Part shown: piece after piece, positions 53,576 through 61,758 of the stretch | How positions within the stretch are numbered: position 1 is the stretch's first letter | How the letters are laid out: every line of letters starts with the position of its first letter | Assembly (NCBI GenBank): GCA_964247085.1 | Contig: CAXTSX010000015.1 | Location: forward strand, 10,931 to 74,930 | DNA: 64,000 bases | Source of the DNA: JAAFHZ01 sp964247085 | Lineage (GTDB): Bacteria; Cyanobacteriota; Cyanobacteriia; Cyanobacteriales; Chamaesiphonaceae | Direction: 5' to 3' | Program-made: the position numbers and the translations under genes | Notes under the pieces: generated by a model | The model's input: the letters and a program-made list of their open reading frames with translations, nothing else | What the model was told of the DNA's origin: nothing | Database searches by the model: none

Positions 53576-54568
53576 GTGGTCTTGTCTGCAACCTTGCCTC
53601 TTCAGCAAAAAGTGATTCCAGTGATAGATAGCAGCCGCTTGCGACTATTTTCTGGTTCTGCGAATATTCCCCTTTCTCAAGAAATTGCTCGTTATCTAGG
53701 TATGGATCTCGGTCCGATGACCCGGAAGAGATTCGCTGATGGTGAGATCTATGTTCAGATTCAAGAATCAATTCGGGGCTGTGATGTTTATCTAATTCAG
53801 CCGACTTGTAATCCGGTGAATGACCATTTGATGGAACTGCTAGTGATGATTGATGCCTGTCGGCGGGCTTCGGCGCGGCAAATTACTGCTGTTTTGCCTT
53901 ACTATGGCTACGCCCGCGCCGATCGCAAGACCGCCGGTCGTGAATCAATTACGGCCAAATTGGTAGCTAATTTAATCACCAAGTCGGGAGCCGATCGAGT
54001 GATTGCCATGGACTTACACTCGGCTCAGATTCAAGGCTATTTCGACATTCCGGTGGATCATGTCTATGGTTCGCCCGTAATTGTTGATTATATCAATAGT
54101 AAGCAATTAGAAGACATTGTAGTGGTATCACCAGATGTCGGTGGTGTGGCGCGAGCACGGGCTTTTGCCAAACGTCTCAACGATGCGCCGATCGCGATTA
54201 TCGACAAACGTCGGCAAGCGCACAACATCGCCGAGGTAATGAATGTGGTGGGTGATGTATCTGGTAAAACCGCTATTCTGGTGGATGACATGATCGATAC
54301 CGGCGGTACGATCACCGAAGGAGCCAGAATTCTTCGCCAAGAAGGAGCCCGTCAAGTTTATGCCTGTGCCACTCACGCTGTTTTTTCTGATCCGGCGGTC
54401 GAACGGTTATCCAGTGGCATCTTTGAGGAAGTGATTATTACCAATACTCTCCCGATTCCGCCGCAAAAAATGTTTTCCCAACTTACACCACTGTCGGTGG
54501 CTAATATGATTGGGGAAACTATCTGGCGGGTACATGAAGATAGTTCTGTTAGCAGTATGTTCCGCTAA
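53576..54568 (+). CDS. prs: Ribose-phosphate diphosphokinase (PRPP synthetase)
   Basis: Makes PRPP for purine, pyrimidine, His and Trp synthesis. 330 aa with GTG start at 53576. LRLFSGSANIPLSQEIARYLG, RFADGEIYVQIQESIRG and YYGYARADRKTAGRESITAKLVANL are class I signatures; the PRPP-binding loop is ILVDDMIDTGGTITEGA. The N-terminal extension of about 10 residues is normal in cyanobacteria. A strong terminator follows. Confidence 0.96.
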   Translation: MVLSATLPLQQKVIPVIDSSRLRLFSGSANIPLSQEIARYLGMDLGPMTRKRFADGEIYVQIQESIRGCDVYLIQPTCNPVNDHLMELLVMIDACRRASARQITAVLPYYGYARADRKTAGRESITAKLVANLITKSGADRVIAMDLHSAQIQGYFDIPVDHVYGSPVIVDYINSKQLEDIVVVSPDVGGVARARAFAKRLNDAPIAIIDKRRQAHNIAEVMNVVGDVSGKTAILVDDMIDTGGTITEGARILRQEGARQVYACATHAVFSDPAVERLSSGIFEEVIITNTLPIPPQKMFSQLTPLSVANMIGETIWRVHEDSSVSSMFR

Positions 54569-54598
54569 ATTTTGAAATCGATATTTTGCAATATTTTT

Positions 54599-54628
54599 AG
54601 AGGCGTAACTTACGCCTCTATTCTTTTT
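54599..54628 (+). terminator. Terminator after prs
   Basis: AGAGGCGTA (54599-54607) and TACGCCTCT (54611-54619) form a perfect 9-bp stem with a 3-base loop, followed by ATTCTTTTT. It sits immediately before the ATG of the next gene. Confidence 0.9.
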
Positions 54629-54629
54629 C

Positions 54630-55043
54630 ATGGCTAGTTTATGGGTGGGGATCGGTTACCAAAAAGGAACACCAGCAATGGCGATCGATCAAGCCATTAC
54701 CCAATTTTTTGTGGACTTCCAACTGGATTTGAGTTTGGTTAAAGGTTTAGGGACGATCGATCGCAAAGTCCACGACCCAGAAATTCAGCAGGTCTGTCAG
54801 GCTAGAGGCTGGCAGCTCCAGTTTTTTTCAGCAGAGGCTCTCTCGATCGTCCTAGTTCCTAGCTTATCAACGGCAGTTCAGCAGCAAGTCCAGACTCCCA
54901 GCGTCGCCGAAGCTGCCGCCTTACTTGCTGCTGGTGCCGGTGGGAAATTGTTGATCACCAAACAAATTTATCGACTAGCTGGCCAAGCCCTGACGATCGC
55001 CGTGGCACGGGCTGCCGATGCTGATAAAATAAGCTGTTGTTGA
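54630..55043 (+). CDS. Cobalamin biosynthesis CbiG C-terminal-domain (CobE-like) protein
   Basis: 137 aa. The sequence LWVGIGYQKGTPAMAIDQAI, then GTIDRKVHDPEIQQVCQARGWQLQFFSAEAL and VQTPSVAEAAALLAAGAGGKLLITKQIYR, with TIAVARA at the end, follows the CbiG C-terminal/CobE family of B12 synthesis. A stand-alone version without the CbiG core is seen in some bacteria. The ATG directly follows a terminator stem for prs, so translation must start at the edge of an RNA hairpin or be fed by a promoter inside prs. fabG follows 16 bp later. Confidence 0.75.
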   Translation: MASLWVGIGYQKGTPAMAIDQAITQFFVDFQLDLSLVKGLGTIDRKVHDPEIQQVCQARGWQLQFFSAEALSIVLVPSLSTAVQQQVQTPSVAEAAALLAAGAGGKLLITKQIYRLAGQALTIAVARAADADKISCC

Positions 55044-55059
55044 CTTACTCAGAATTACT

Positions 55060-55806
55060 ATGGCAGGACTACTAGACGGACAGGTGGCGATCGTAACTGG
55101 AGCATCGCGGGGCATTGGCAAAGCGACCGCTCTGCAATTAGCAGCCCAAGGTGCCAAGGTGGTGATCAACTATGCCAGTTCTAGTGGAGCTGCCGATGCG
55201 GTGGTCAATGAAATTAAGGCCGCTGGCGGCGAAGCCATATCGATCGGCGCTGATGTATCCCAAGCAGAGGCCGTAGATCAGTTGATGGCCGAGGCGATGA
55301 ACCAATGGGGACGCATCGATATTTTGGTGAACAATGCCGGGATTACCAAGGATACGCTGCTACTGCGGATGAAATTGGAAGATTGGCAAGCAGTGATTGA
55401 TCTAAATCTCACTGGGGTATTTCTCTGCACTAAAGCGGTGAGTAAGATTATGCTCAAGCAAAAGAGTGGGCGGATTGTGAATATTGCATCAGTAGCTGGC
55501 CAGATGGGAAATCCCGGACAGGCTAACTACAGTGCCGCCAAGGCAGGAGTGATTGGATTCACTAAAACGGTAGCTAAAGAGCTTTCCAGTCGGGGAATTA
55601 CGGTGAATGCAGTAGCACCAGGATTTATCGCTACCGACATGACTAATGAACTGAAGGCCGAAGGAATTTTGCAGTTTATTCCTTTGGGTCGTTATGGGCA
55701 ACCTGAAGAAGTGGCTGGTATGATTCGCTTCTTAGCCTCCGATCCAGCCGCTGCTTATATTACTGGGCAAACCTTTAACGTCGATGGCGGTATGGTGATG
55801 GCTTAA
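55060..55806 (+). CDS. fabG: 3-oxoacyl-ACP reductase
   Basis: NADPH-dependent reductase of fatty-acid elongation. 248 aa, the normal size. TGASRGIGKATALQLA is the cofactor site, NNAGITKDTLLLRMK the Asn-containing loop, and S-x12-YSAAKAG the catalytic triad. The FNVDGGMVM end is standard. It lies 16 bp after the CbiG-C gene. Part of its 3' end is repeated near 56750. Confidence 0.94.
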   Translation: MAGLLDGQVAIVTGASRGIGKATALQLAAQGAKVVINYASSSGAADAVVNEIKAAGGEAISIGADVSQAEAVDQLMAEAMNQWGRIDILVNNAGITKDTLLLRMKLEDWQAVIDLNLTGVFLCTKAVSKIMLKQKSGRIVNIASVAGQMGNPGQANYSAAKAGVIGFTKTVAKELSSRGITVNAVAPGFIATDMTNELKAEGILQFIPLGRYGQPEEVAGMIRFLASDPAAAYITGQTFNVDGGMVMA

Positions 55807-55856
55807 TGGCGATGGTTCCAAGGTGGAGTATAAAATAGGGGTAGTCAATATATACT

Positions 55857-56432
55857 ATGGCTAACACTATGGTTCCCACGATTATTAAACGGATGACCTT
55901 AGCAGAGTTCTTGGTAATACCAGAAACCAAGCCTGTTAACGAGTTTATCGATGGAGCAATTCACCAAAAGCCGATGCCGCAAGGAAAGCACAGCATTATT
56001 CAAAGGGAATTAACTTTTACAGTAGACCGACCTTTAAGAGATCAAAAAATAGCCAGAGCTTTTCCTGAATTACGGTGTACATTTGGCGATCGATCGACGG
56101 TTCCTGATATATCGGTGATTCTTTGGGGGCGAATTCCCCGTAATCCAGATGGCACTGTGGCCAATACTTTTTCTATTGCTCCGGACTGGACGATTGAAAT
56201 TCTGTCTCCAGACCAAGGTCAAACGAAGGTAGTGAAAAATATTATGCACTGCCTAAAGTATGGATCACAAATGGGTTGGTTAATCGATCCAGACGAGCAA
56301 ACAGTATTTGTCTATCAGCCCAAGAAGGAGGTCGAAATTTTTGATGAGGCGAATCAACAATTGCTGATGCCTACTTTTGTCGAAGGTTTGGAGCTAAGAG
56401 TGGGAGAGCTATTTGATTGGTTAGCAGAGTGA
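55857..56432 (+). CDS. Uma2-family (DUF820) PD-(D/E)XK endonuclease-like protein
   Basis: 191 aa, full length for this family abundant in cyanobacteria. MTLAEFLVIPETKPVNEFIDG gives the N-terminal part and Glu; VPDISVILWGRIP and DWTIEILSPDQGQTKVVKNIMHCLKYGSQMGWLIDPDEQTVFVYQP give the Asp-x(n)-Glu-x-Leu core. Here Glu-Ile-Leu stands where E-x-K is usual. Substrates are unknown and most members are uncharacterised. It sits just after fabG and before a truncated relative. Confidence 0.85.
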   Translation: MANTMVPTIIKRMTLAEFLVIPETKPVNEFIDGAIHQKPMPQGKHSIIQRELTFTVDRPLRDQKIARAFPELRCTFGDRSTVPDISVILWGRIPRNPDGTVANTFSIAPDWTIEILSPDQGQTKVVKNIMHCLKYGSQMGWLIDPDEQTVFVYQPKKEVEIFDEANQQLLMPTFVEGLELRVGELFDWLAE

Positions 56433-56716
56433 AGATTGTTGAGTTTATTTCAGTGGTACCTGATTTTGTGATTGAATTGCGTTCTGCTACGGATGCTTTA
56501 AAACCCTGGCAGGAAAAGATGAGGGAGTATCAACGGCTAGGGATAAAACTGGGTTTACTCCTCAATCCCAAAAACAAGCAGGTAGAAATCTATCGACCTG
56601 GACAAGAGCCAGAGGTGTTAGGTTCTCCCAATGCGATAGCTCCGCTTGCGCCTCTGGCGATCGACTGTAATGAAGTCATGCCGGGATTTATGTTGAGAAT
56701 GAGCCGAATTTGGTAA
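56429..56716 (+). pseudogene. Truncated Uma2-family (DUF820) protein
   Basis: Only the C-terminal half of a Uma2 domain remains: VVPDFVIELRSATDALKPWQEKMREYQRLGIKLGLLLNPKNKQVEIYRPGQEPEVL. The N-terminal strand and first Glu are gone. Frame starts are GTG 56429 or TTG 56417, overlapping the intact gene by 4 or more bp. It may be a fragment left by recombination between Uma2 genes or an expressed half-domain; the former is more likely. Confidence 0.75.
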
Positions 56717-56749
56717 TTATTAACCCCAATGCCTAGCATTTAGCCCCAT

Positions 56750-56785
56750 TGATCCAGCCGTCGATGGAGGTATGGTGATGTCTTG
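56750..56785 (+). pseudogene. Duplicated remnant of fabG 3' end
   Basis: GATCCAGCCG (56750-56759) is joined directly to TCGATGGAGGTATGGTGATG plus TCTTGA. In fabG the same two blocks lie at 55741-55750 and 55781-55806 with 30 bp between. The remnant keeps a VDGGMVMS stop-like end. It shows a duplication or gene loss 1 kb downstream of fabG. Confidence 0.65.
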
Positions 56786-56798
56786 ATCGAGATCGTTT

Positions 56799-57455
56799 CT
56801 ACTGCGACTTCGTACTCACCGCCAGCCGTGCCAACACATTTTCTACTCCCCTGCGCCCCTGGGTCAAGTGCAGCGGGTCATTCATCATGATAAACAGAAA
56901 ATTCGCTGCCAAGAGCATCGCCTCGATTTCAAAAACCGCCTGAGAAACATCTGTATGGGGATCGATCTCTTCGAGGTCTTGCGCTTCCAAAATACACTGC
57001 CTAAATAATGCGAGCCAGTTGCCAAGTACCTCGACGACTCGATCGCGTGCCAGACCAGGTCGGGTATCGAGTTCTGCGACCGCTGCGGAAAAAAAACACC
57101 CACCGGGAAAAACTCGCCGTTCGAGATGGGAAAGAAATGAATTAACCAGTGCCTGGAGTCGCTCAATTCCCGCAGGTGCATTTATAGCCGGTTGCAACAC
57201 TTCGCCATCAAAAATTACAGCGGCCATTTCGATCGTCGCCAACTCCAGTTCTTCTTTAGATTTGAAATGCGCGTAGAGTCCACTCTTGCTCATTCCAACC
57301 TCAGCAGCCAAATCTCCGATCGACAAGCCCGCTAGTCCTTTTGTTGTTACTAGCTTAGCCGCAGTCAGCAGAATAGTGGTGCGACTAGACTGACCTTTCA
57401 AGCGGCGGGACTCATCGCCTTCGGAACTAGTGGTTGATGACAGAGCAGAACTCAT
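56799..57455 (-). CDS. TetR-family transcriptional repressor
   Basis: About 218 aa from ATG 57455; longer frames (to 57584) cover the operator and are shadows. SSRTTILLTAAKLVTTKGLAGLSIGDLAAEVGMSKSGLYAHFKSKEELELATIE is the DNA-binding HTH. The ligand domain has ERRVFPGGCFFSAAVAELDTRPGLARDRV, the TetR_C AcrR-like type (GCFFSAAVAELD). It lies divergently next to a tautomerase gene with a double operator between, so it probably represses both. Confidence 0.92.
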   Translation of the reverse strand: MSSALSSTTSSEGDESRRLKGQSSRTTILLTAAKLVTTKGLAGLSIGDLAAEVGMSKSGLYAHFKSKEELELATIEMAAVIFDGEVLQPAINAPAGIERLQALVNSFLSHLERRVFPGGCFFSAAVAELDTRPGLARDRVVEVLGNWLALFRQCILEAQDLEEIDPHTDVSQAVFEIEAMLLAANFLFIMMNDPLHLTQGRRGVENVLARLAVSTKSQ

Positions 57456-57491
57456 AACTTGTAATGAAAAGTAAACTTGTAGTTTGACAAT

Positions 57492-57540
57492 AGCACGAAC
57501 GATCGTTATTATAAAAATAGATAAAAGCACGAACGATCGT
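57492..57540. promoter_or_regulatory. Twin operator between tetR and tautomerase
   Basis: AGCACGAACGATCGT occurs twice as a perfect 15-bp direct repeat (57492-57506 and 57526-57540), start to start 34 bp apart. Each contains the palindrome ACGATCGT (AACGATCGTT in the first). It lies between the divergent starts at 57455 and 57583 and is the expected binding site of the TetR-family repressor. Confidence 0.8.
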
Positions 57541-57582
57541 ATTTTATCTTTACAAATAAAAATCACCCACTGGAGAAAGGCC

Positions 57583-57801
57583 ATGCCCTTAATAAATGTA
57601 AAAGTAATCGAAGGCGTTTTAACGTCAACTCAAAAGCAAGAGATCATCCGCAAGCTGACCGATACAATGGTATCGATCGAAGGCGAGAACGTACGTCCAG
57701 TGACGTGGGTTGTTGTTGAAGAGGTCAAGAGCGGCGACTGGGGAATTGGTGGCCATCCTTTGACCACTAGCGATGCTCAGGCACTTGTCGCTGGCAAGTA
57801 G
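57583..57801 (+). CDS. 4-oxalocrotonate-tautomerase-family protein
   Basis: 72 aa from ATG 57583 after GGAGAAAGG. The Met would be removed to expose the catalytic Pro (MPLINVKVIEGVLT), as in all tautomerases of this family. TSTQKQEIIRKLTDTMVSIEGENVRPVTWVVVEEVKSGDWGIGG matches the core, including the Trp and the Gly-Gly. It is probably induced by a small molecule sensed by the TetR neighbour. The substrate is not predictable. Confidence 0.9.
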   Translation: MPLINVKVIEGVLTSTQKQEIIRKLTDTMVSIEGENVRPVTWVVVEEVKSGDWGIGGHPLTTSDAQALVAGK

Positions 57802-57926
57802 CTGACGGTTATGCGCTAGTTACAAATGTAGTAAATTAGGGGTCGAGTAGCCGAGATTGGATCATGATCATCAGTGCTTTACCCCTTTCCCAACGTTATA
57901 AATGGCCGATAAATCTTGACTGGAAG

Positions 57927-59546
57927 TTAACTTGATTGGATTTTGTCGTATTCCACTTGGCCATAATCAAGCTTGACCACTCGGTCGGCTACCGAAAAAT
58001 ATCGATCGTCATGGCTAATAGCAAATACTAACTTGCCCCGTTCTTTTAATTGCGGCAGTAGCTGCTGATAAAAAATATCCCGAAACAGCGGATCTTGATC
58101 GGCGGCCCACTCATCGAACAAATAAATAGGGCGATCTTCCAAATAAGCTGTCAGCAGCGCTAGCCGTTTGCGCTGTCCCTGAGAAAGATTGGTGGTTGAT
58201 AAAACACCATCTTTGACTTGGACTTTGTGCTCGATTTGTAGCAACTGTAAATAACGCTGAGCTTCAGCATCCAGCTCAGCCGCATCTTGGCCTAAGCCCA
58301 AGAGTTTTTCAAACAAAAAGAAATCGGCAAATACCACAGCGAAATGCTGACGATACCACTCCCGGCTTTCATTGGTAATAGCCTGGCCATTGAGTTTAAT
58401 ATCACCCAGTTCGGGAATGTATAAACCAGTTAACAGTTTGGCCAGAGTGGATTTGCCGCTACCATTACCGCCTACAATAAATACCAGCTGACCACCAGTG
58501 AATTTTAGATCGACAGGTCCCAGGTGGAAACTTTGGTCATCACCCCGATAGGTGTGATTGACATTATCAAGTTCTAATGTTGTCACTTGGGGTAAGGTCG
58601 CAGCTGGGGTTTGGCTGATTTCGGCAGACTGGGCTAGAGCTAGCCCCATACTTTCAATTTTGCGGATGGCCACATTGGCGCGGAGTAGTGATGGTAGACG
58701 CTGCAAAATATTCTGAAATGGAGTCATCAAATAAGTCAGGGTTAAAACATAGCCACTTAGAGTCGCGACATTTAGCTGTAATAGCTGGGGCATTCCAAAA
58801 ATCAGAATGCCCATGACCAAGGAGAAGATTAATTGACCAATCGTGGCGGCAATCGCAAAAATTCGTAGACCTTTGACATTTCGATCTCGTGACACCCCGG
58901 CACTCTCGCTCAGTTCCACATCCACAAAATCTTGACGGCGCTGCCAGTGAAGCTTCAGTTCCTTAATGCCATCGGTGATCGATCGAAAGAGTTGCAGTAG
59001 TCGATCGTTCTCTTCTCTGGCTCCATAAAATAGCTTATTGGCGCGGATAATCATCATTTGAATAATAGCGATACTTATCGCTATTAAAACAATCGTGACA
59101 ACAAATACGGTGCCAGATAAAAAGGCCAGATATGCTAAGCAGCTAGCAATAATGGCAATATCAATGCAAAAAAACGGAATAATTGAAACAGTATTGGAAA
59201 GTACGGCCACATCATCCGTTAAGCTAGCTAGTAACTTGCTAGCGCCCAGTTCTTCTAGCTGCTGAAAAGGAGCCGCTAAAATTCGCCGACTAAGACCGAG
59301 TCTCAGGTTATAAATAGAATTTTGGGCTAAATCAATCAGCAAAAACTGGGAAACAATGCCAGTGAATAGTGTAATCCCAGCGATGCCCAAAAATGGCCAG
59401 AGCCAGCTGGCCGGATTACCACTGTTTACGGCAGTGTTGATGATCGCAATCAGCGCCGCACTGCCGATGCCACTGATTAAACCAGTAACAATCGCGATCA
59501 TCATACTTTGCCAAGAGGCGCGCAGTAAAAACCAAACAACTTGCAT
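57927..59546 (-). CDS. Cyclic-peptide-export-type ABC transporter (SyrD/PvdE-like)
   Basis: 539 aa with a six-span membrane domain fused to one ABC ATPase. IFIVGGNGSGKSTLAKLLTGLY-like Walker A, the Q-loop near FAVVFADFFLF, LSQGQRKRLALLTAYL (signature) and IYLFDEWAADQDPLFRDIFY (Walker B) are present. The DEWAADQDP motif and the short membrane part are typical of the cyclic peptide transporter family that exports siderophore or peptide precursors. No biosynthetic cluster is beside it, so the cargo is unknown. Confidence 0.88.
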   Translation of the reverse strand: MQVVWFLLRASWQSMMIAIVTGLISGIGSAALIAIINTAVNSGNPASWLWPFLGIAGITLFTGIVSQFLLIDLAQNSIYNLRLGLSRRILAAPFQQLEELGASKLLASLTDDVAVLSNTVSIIPFFCIDIAIIASCLAYLAFLSGTVFVVTIVLIAISIAIIQMMIIRANKLFYGAREENDRLLQLFRSITDGIKELKLHWQRRQDFVDVELSESAGVSRDRNVKGLRIFAIAATIGQLIFSLVMGILIFGMPQLLQLNVATLSGYVLTLTYLMTPFQNILQRLPSLLRANVAIRKIESMGLALAQSAEISQTPAATLPQVTTLELDNVNHTYRGDDQSFHLGPVDLKFTGGQLVFIVGGNGSGKSTLAKLLTGLYIPELGDIKLNGQAITNESREWYRQHFAVVFADFFLFEKLLGLGQDAAELDAEAQRYLQLLQIEHKVQVKDGVLSTTNLSQGQRKRLALLTAYLEDRPIYLFDEWAADQDPLFRDIFYQQLLPQLKERGKLVFAISHDDRYFSVADRVVKLDYGQVEYDKIQSS

Positions 59547-59583
59547 CTTGTCACTGGGGAAATAAACTTGAACTACTCGACCA

Positions 59584-60129
59584 CTAAGCGACTAAACGCC
59601 GCCGTAAAGACTCCGCTCGCCGGGTAGCCGTTTCATTTTGGGGTTCAATTGCCAGCGCTTGATCATAAACTTCTAGCGCCTGGGTCGTGAGTTTCTTTTG
59701 CTCGTAGGCATGACCCAAATTATTCATCGCAGTCACATAGTTTGGATCTTGCTTGATCGCTTCTTTGTAGTTACGAATTGCCACATCATACTGCTCCTGA
59801 CATTCATAGGCATAGCCCAAAGCATTATGCACTGGCGCAAAATCATCAGAATTAGTGGTCTTGGACTTGAGGGCTTTATTGAGCAGAATCACTGCTTGCA
59901 CAAACAATTTTTTATCTAAGTAAATACTAGCTAAGGCGTAGTAGTCTTCGGCTGTACAGTCTGGTGACTTCACCTTCTTTTCCAGTTTACCTAAGTCATT
60001 TTCGATCGATCGATTTTTCAGCACTTGTCTAACAACTACCACTCCAGCAACGGCAAGGATTGCTACGAAAGCCACCAAATAAATGAGGGGCAAGCTGCTG
60101 ACCATATCTTGAAGATTAGGGAAATCCAT
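59584..60129 (-). CDS. Ycf37-like TPR protein (PSI assembly/stability)
   Basis: 181 aa. An N-terminal membrane helix (LPLIYLVAFVAILAVAGVVVVRQVL) anchors the protein, followed by a short coil and three TPR repeats (AEDYYALASIYLDKKLFVQAVILLNKAL; APVHNALGYAYECQEQYDVAIRNYKEAIKQDP; VTAMNNLGHAYEQKKLTTQALEVYDQALAIEP). The layout matches cyanobacterial Ycf37, linked to photosystem I stability. A general TPR protein cannot be excluded. It is in the same direction as the ABC gene but separate. Confidence 0.75.
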   Translation of the reverse strand: MDFPNLQDMVSSLPLIYLVAFVAILAVAGVVVVRQVLKNRSIENDLGKLEKKVKSPDCTAEDYYALASIYLDKKLFVQAVILLNKALKSKTTNSDDFAPVHNALGYAYECQEQYDVAIRNYKEAIKQDPNYVTAMNNLGHAYEQKKLTTQALEVYDQALAIEPQNETATRRAESLRRRLVA

Positions 60130-60177
60130 ACATTAAAATATTAAATTTATTTGGCTAACAGTTAATACTGTAGCAAC

Positions 60178-60954
60178 TCATAGTCCCCAGTAACGAATTC
60201 TGGCTTGCAGCCATCCTTCCTTTTCCCATTTTTGGATAGTTTCATCCACAAACCGCCACAGAGGATCGTATTTTTTACCCCGAGGCATGGCGATGGCGAT
60301 CGATTCTCTAGCATCCGAAGTATTTCCCGGCAGAGCACCAGCCAACAATCTGTATTGGGGATATTCTTGTACCCAGCCCACGAGCAGGCTTTTATCGGTG
60401 GCAAAAGCATCTACCTGATGTCGATCGAGCATATCTTTGGCCGCTTGGTAACTGGTTACAGGGACTAACTTTGCCTGGGAAAGACGACTGGTGAGCACAA
60501 GAGCAGTACTAGAACCCTGCAATACGGCCACTCTTTTTTGAGCCAAGTCATTGGGCTTTCGGATATTGGGGATATTAGTGACCATCCCAGTGGTTTCCCG
60601 ATAATAGGGACGACTAAAGTCTACCACCCGCGACCTGGAGTTATTTACAGTCAATCTAGCAATGGTTAAATCTACTTTACCATCGAGCAATACCCGCAAC
60701 CTTTCTTGATTTTTAACTGGTTGAAAATCTACTTTGTCTGGCTTTCCTAAAATTTCTTGGCTTAAACGTCGGGCAATGTCTATTTCTAATCCCTGCAATT
60801 GGCCTTTGGGGCCTTTAAAGCCCAAAGGACGGGTGTTGTCTTTAACTGCGACAATTAATCGTCCTCTTTCGCGAATACCTTGTAAACTTTCGGCTGCTGC
60901 GCGGCTAGGTAGCAACAGCAAGGATAGAATCAGCAGCGCTATGGACTTAGGCAT
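60178..60954 (-). CDS. Amino-acid-type solute-binding protein (SBP_bac_3)
   Basis: 258 aa with a cleavable signal (MPKSIALLILSLLLLPSRAAAES). The mature part begins LQGIRERGRLIVAVKDNTRPLGFKGPKGQLQGLEIDIARRLSQEILG and has VVDFSRPYYRETTGMV and KDMLDRHQVDAFATDKSLLVGW, all typical of family 3 periplasmic binding proteins for polar amino acids. No permease or ATPase gene is beside it. It lies downstream of rplT. Confidence 0.9.
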   Translation of the reverse strand: MPKSIALLILSLLLLPSRAAAESLQGIRERGRLIVAVKDNTRPLGFKGPKGQLQGLEIDIARRLSQEILGKPDKVDFQPVKNQERLRVLLDGKVDLTIARLTVNNSRSRVVDFSRPYYRETTGMVTNIPNIRKPNDLAQKRVAVLQGSSTALVLTSRLSQAKLVPVTSYQAAKDMLDRHQVDAFATDKSLLVGWVQEYPQYRLLAGALPGNTSDARESIAIAMPRGKKYDPLWRFVDETIQKWEKEGWLQARIRYWGL

Positions 60955-60984
60955 TTTCTATCCTCGTACTTTTGTCACTGGGTA

Positions 60985-61338
60985 TTATTTAGCAGCAATC
61001 GCCAGTTTCACAATCTGCTCAAAGCTATGGGCATCTTGAATGGCCAACTGCGCCAGCATCTTTCGATTGAGCTGAATGTTGGCTTTCTTGAGGCCACCAA
61101 TTAATTGGCTATAGCTGATGCCGTGTTGTCTGGAAGCAGCATTGACCCGGGCAATCCATAGTCTGCGAAAATCGCGTTTCTTTTTCTTGCGATCGCGATA
61201 GGCGTTGCGAAGCGCCTTCATTACTTGTTGGTTTGCTACTCGGAACAATCTGGAGTGAGAACCCCGAAAGCCTTTAGCTAACTTTAAGATCTTATTACGA
61301 TGTTTGCGGGCTACATTACCGCGCTTAACTCTGGTCAT
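60985..61338 (-). CDS. rplT: 50S ribosomal protein L20
   Basis: 117 aa, MTRVKRGNVARKHRNKILKLAKGFRGSHSRLFRVANQQVMKALRNAYRDRKKKKRDFRRLWIARVNAASRQHGISYSQLI is read as standard bacterial L20. It follows rpmI by 111 bp, as in most bacteria, without infC upstream. Confidence 0.98.
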   Translation of the reverse strand: MTRVKRGNVARKHRNKILKLAKGFRGSHSRLFRVANQQVMKALRNAYRDRKKKKRDFRRLWIARVNAASRQHGISYSQLIGGLKKANIQLNRKMLAQLAIQDAHSFEQIVKLAIAAK

Positions 61339-61449
61339 GGTTTAGGTACTACTTAGTCTATGGTGATTTTGAATGGCTCTACGGCTTTATAAAACAGCAA
61401 GTACTGTCGGCATTCCTCAAGCTACCAGGCGGACTGGGATAAGCGTGCG

Positions 61450-61647
61450 TTACAAGTAAGGCAGCATTCCCCGCACACGGGCGGTGTCGGTTTCGTCAAC
61501 TACGGCCATTTTGCCAAGGTTACGACGCTGGGTAGCGCTTTTGTGTTCAAGCAGGTGGCTTTTAAAAGCTTTACGGCGCATTATTTTGCCGGTGCCGGTA
61601 GCACGGAAGCGCTTGGCTGCGGCGCGCCGGGTTTTGAGTTTGGGCAT
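61450..61647 (-). CDS. rpmI: 50S ribosomal protein L35
   Basis: 65 aa, starting MPKLKTRRAAAKRFRATGTGKIMRRKAFKSHLLEHKSATQRRNLGKMAVVDETD, typical of L35. It is the first gene of the rpmI-rplT pair and lies about 110 bp downstream of the cydB gene. The infC gene often found upstream is absent. Confidence 0.98.
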   Translation of the reverse strand: MPKLKTRRAAAKRFRATGTGKIMRRKAFKSHLLEHKSATQRRNLGKMAVVDETDTARVRGMLPYL

Positions 61648-61758
61648 GAATATATCTGGTTTAAGACACAGCTCCTTATCATAACACAGGATGAGTTGTC
61701 TTCGGCTATGTGGATGTGTGCCTGAAACAGATAGGATTTGGGAAGAATGGTTAATAGA

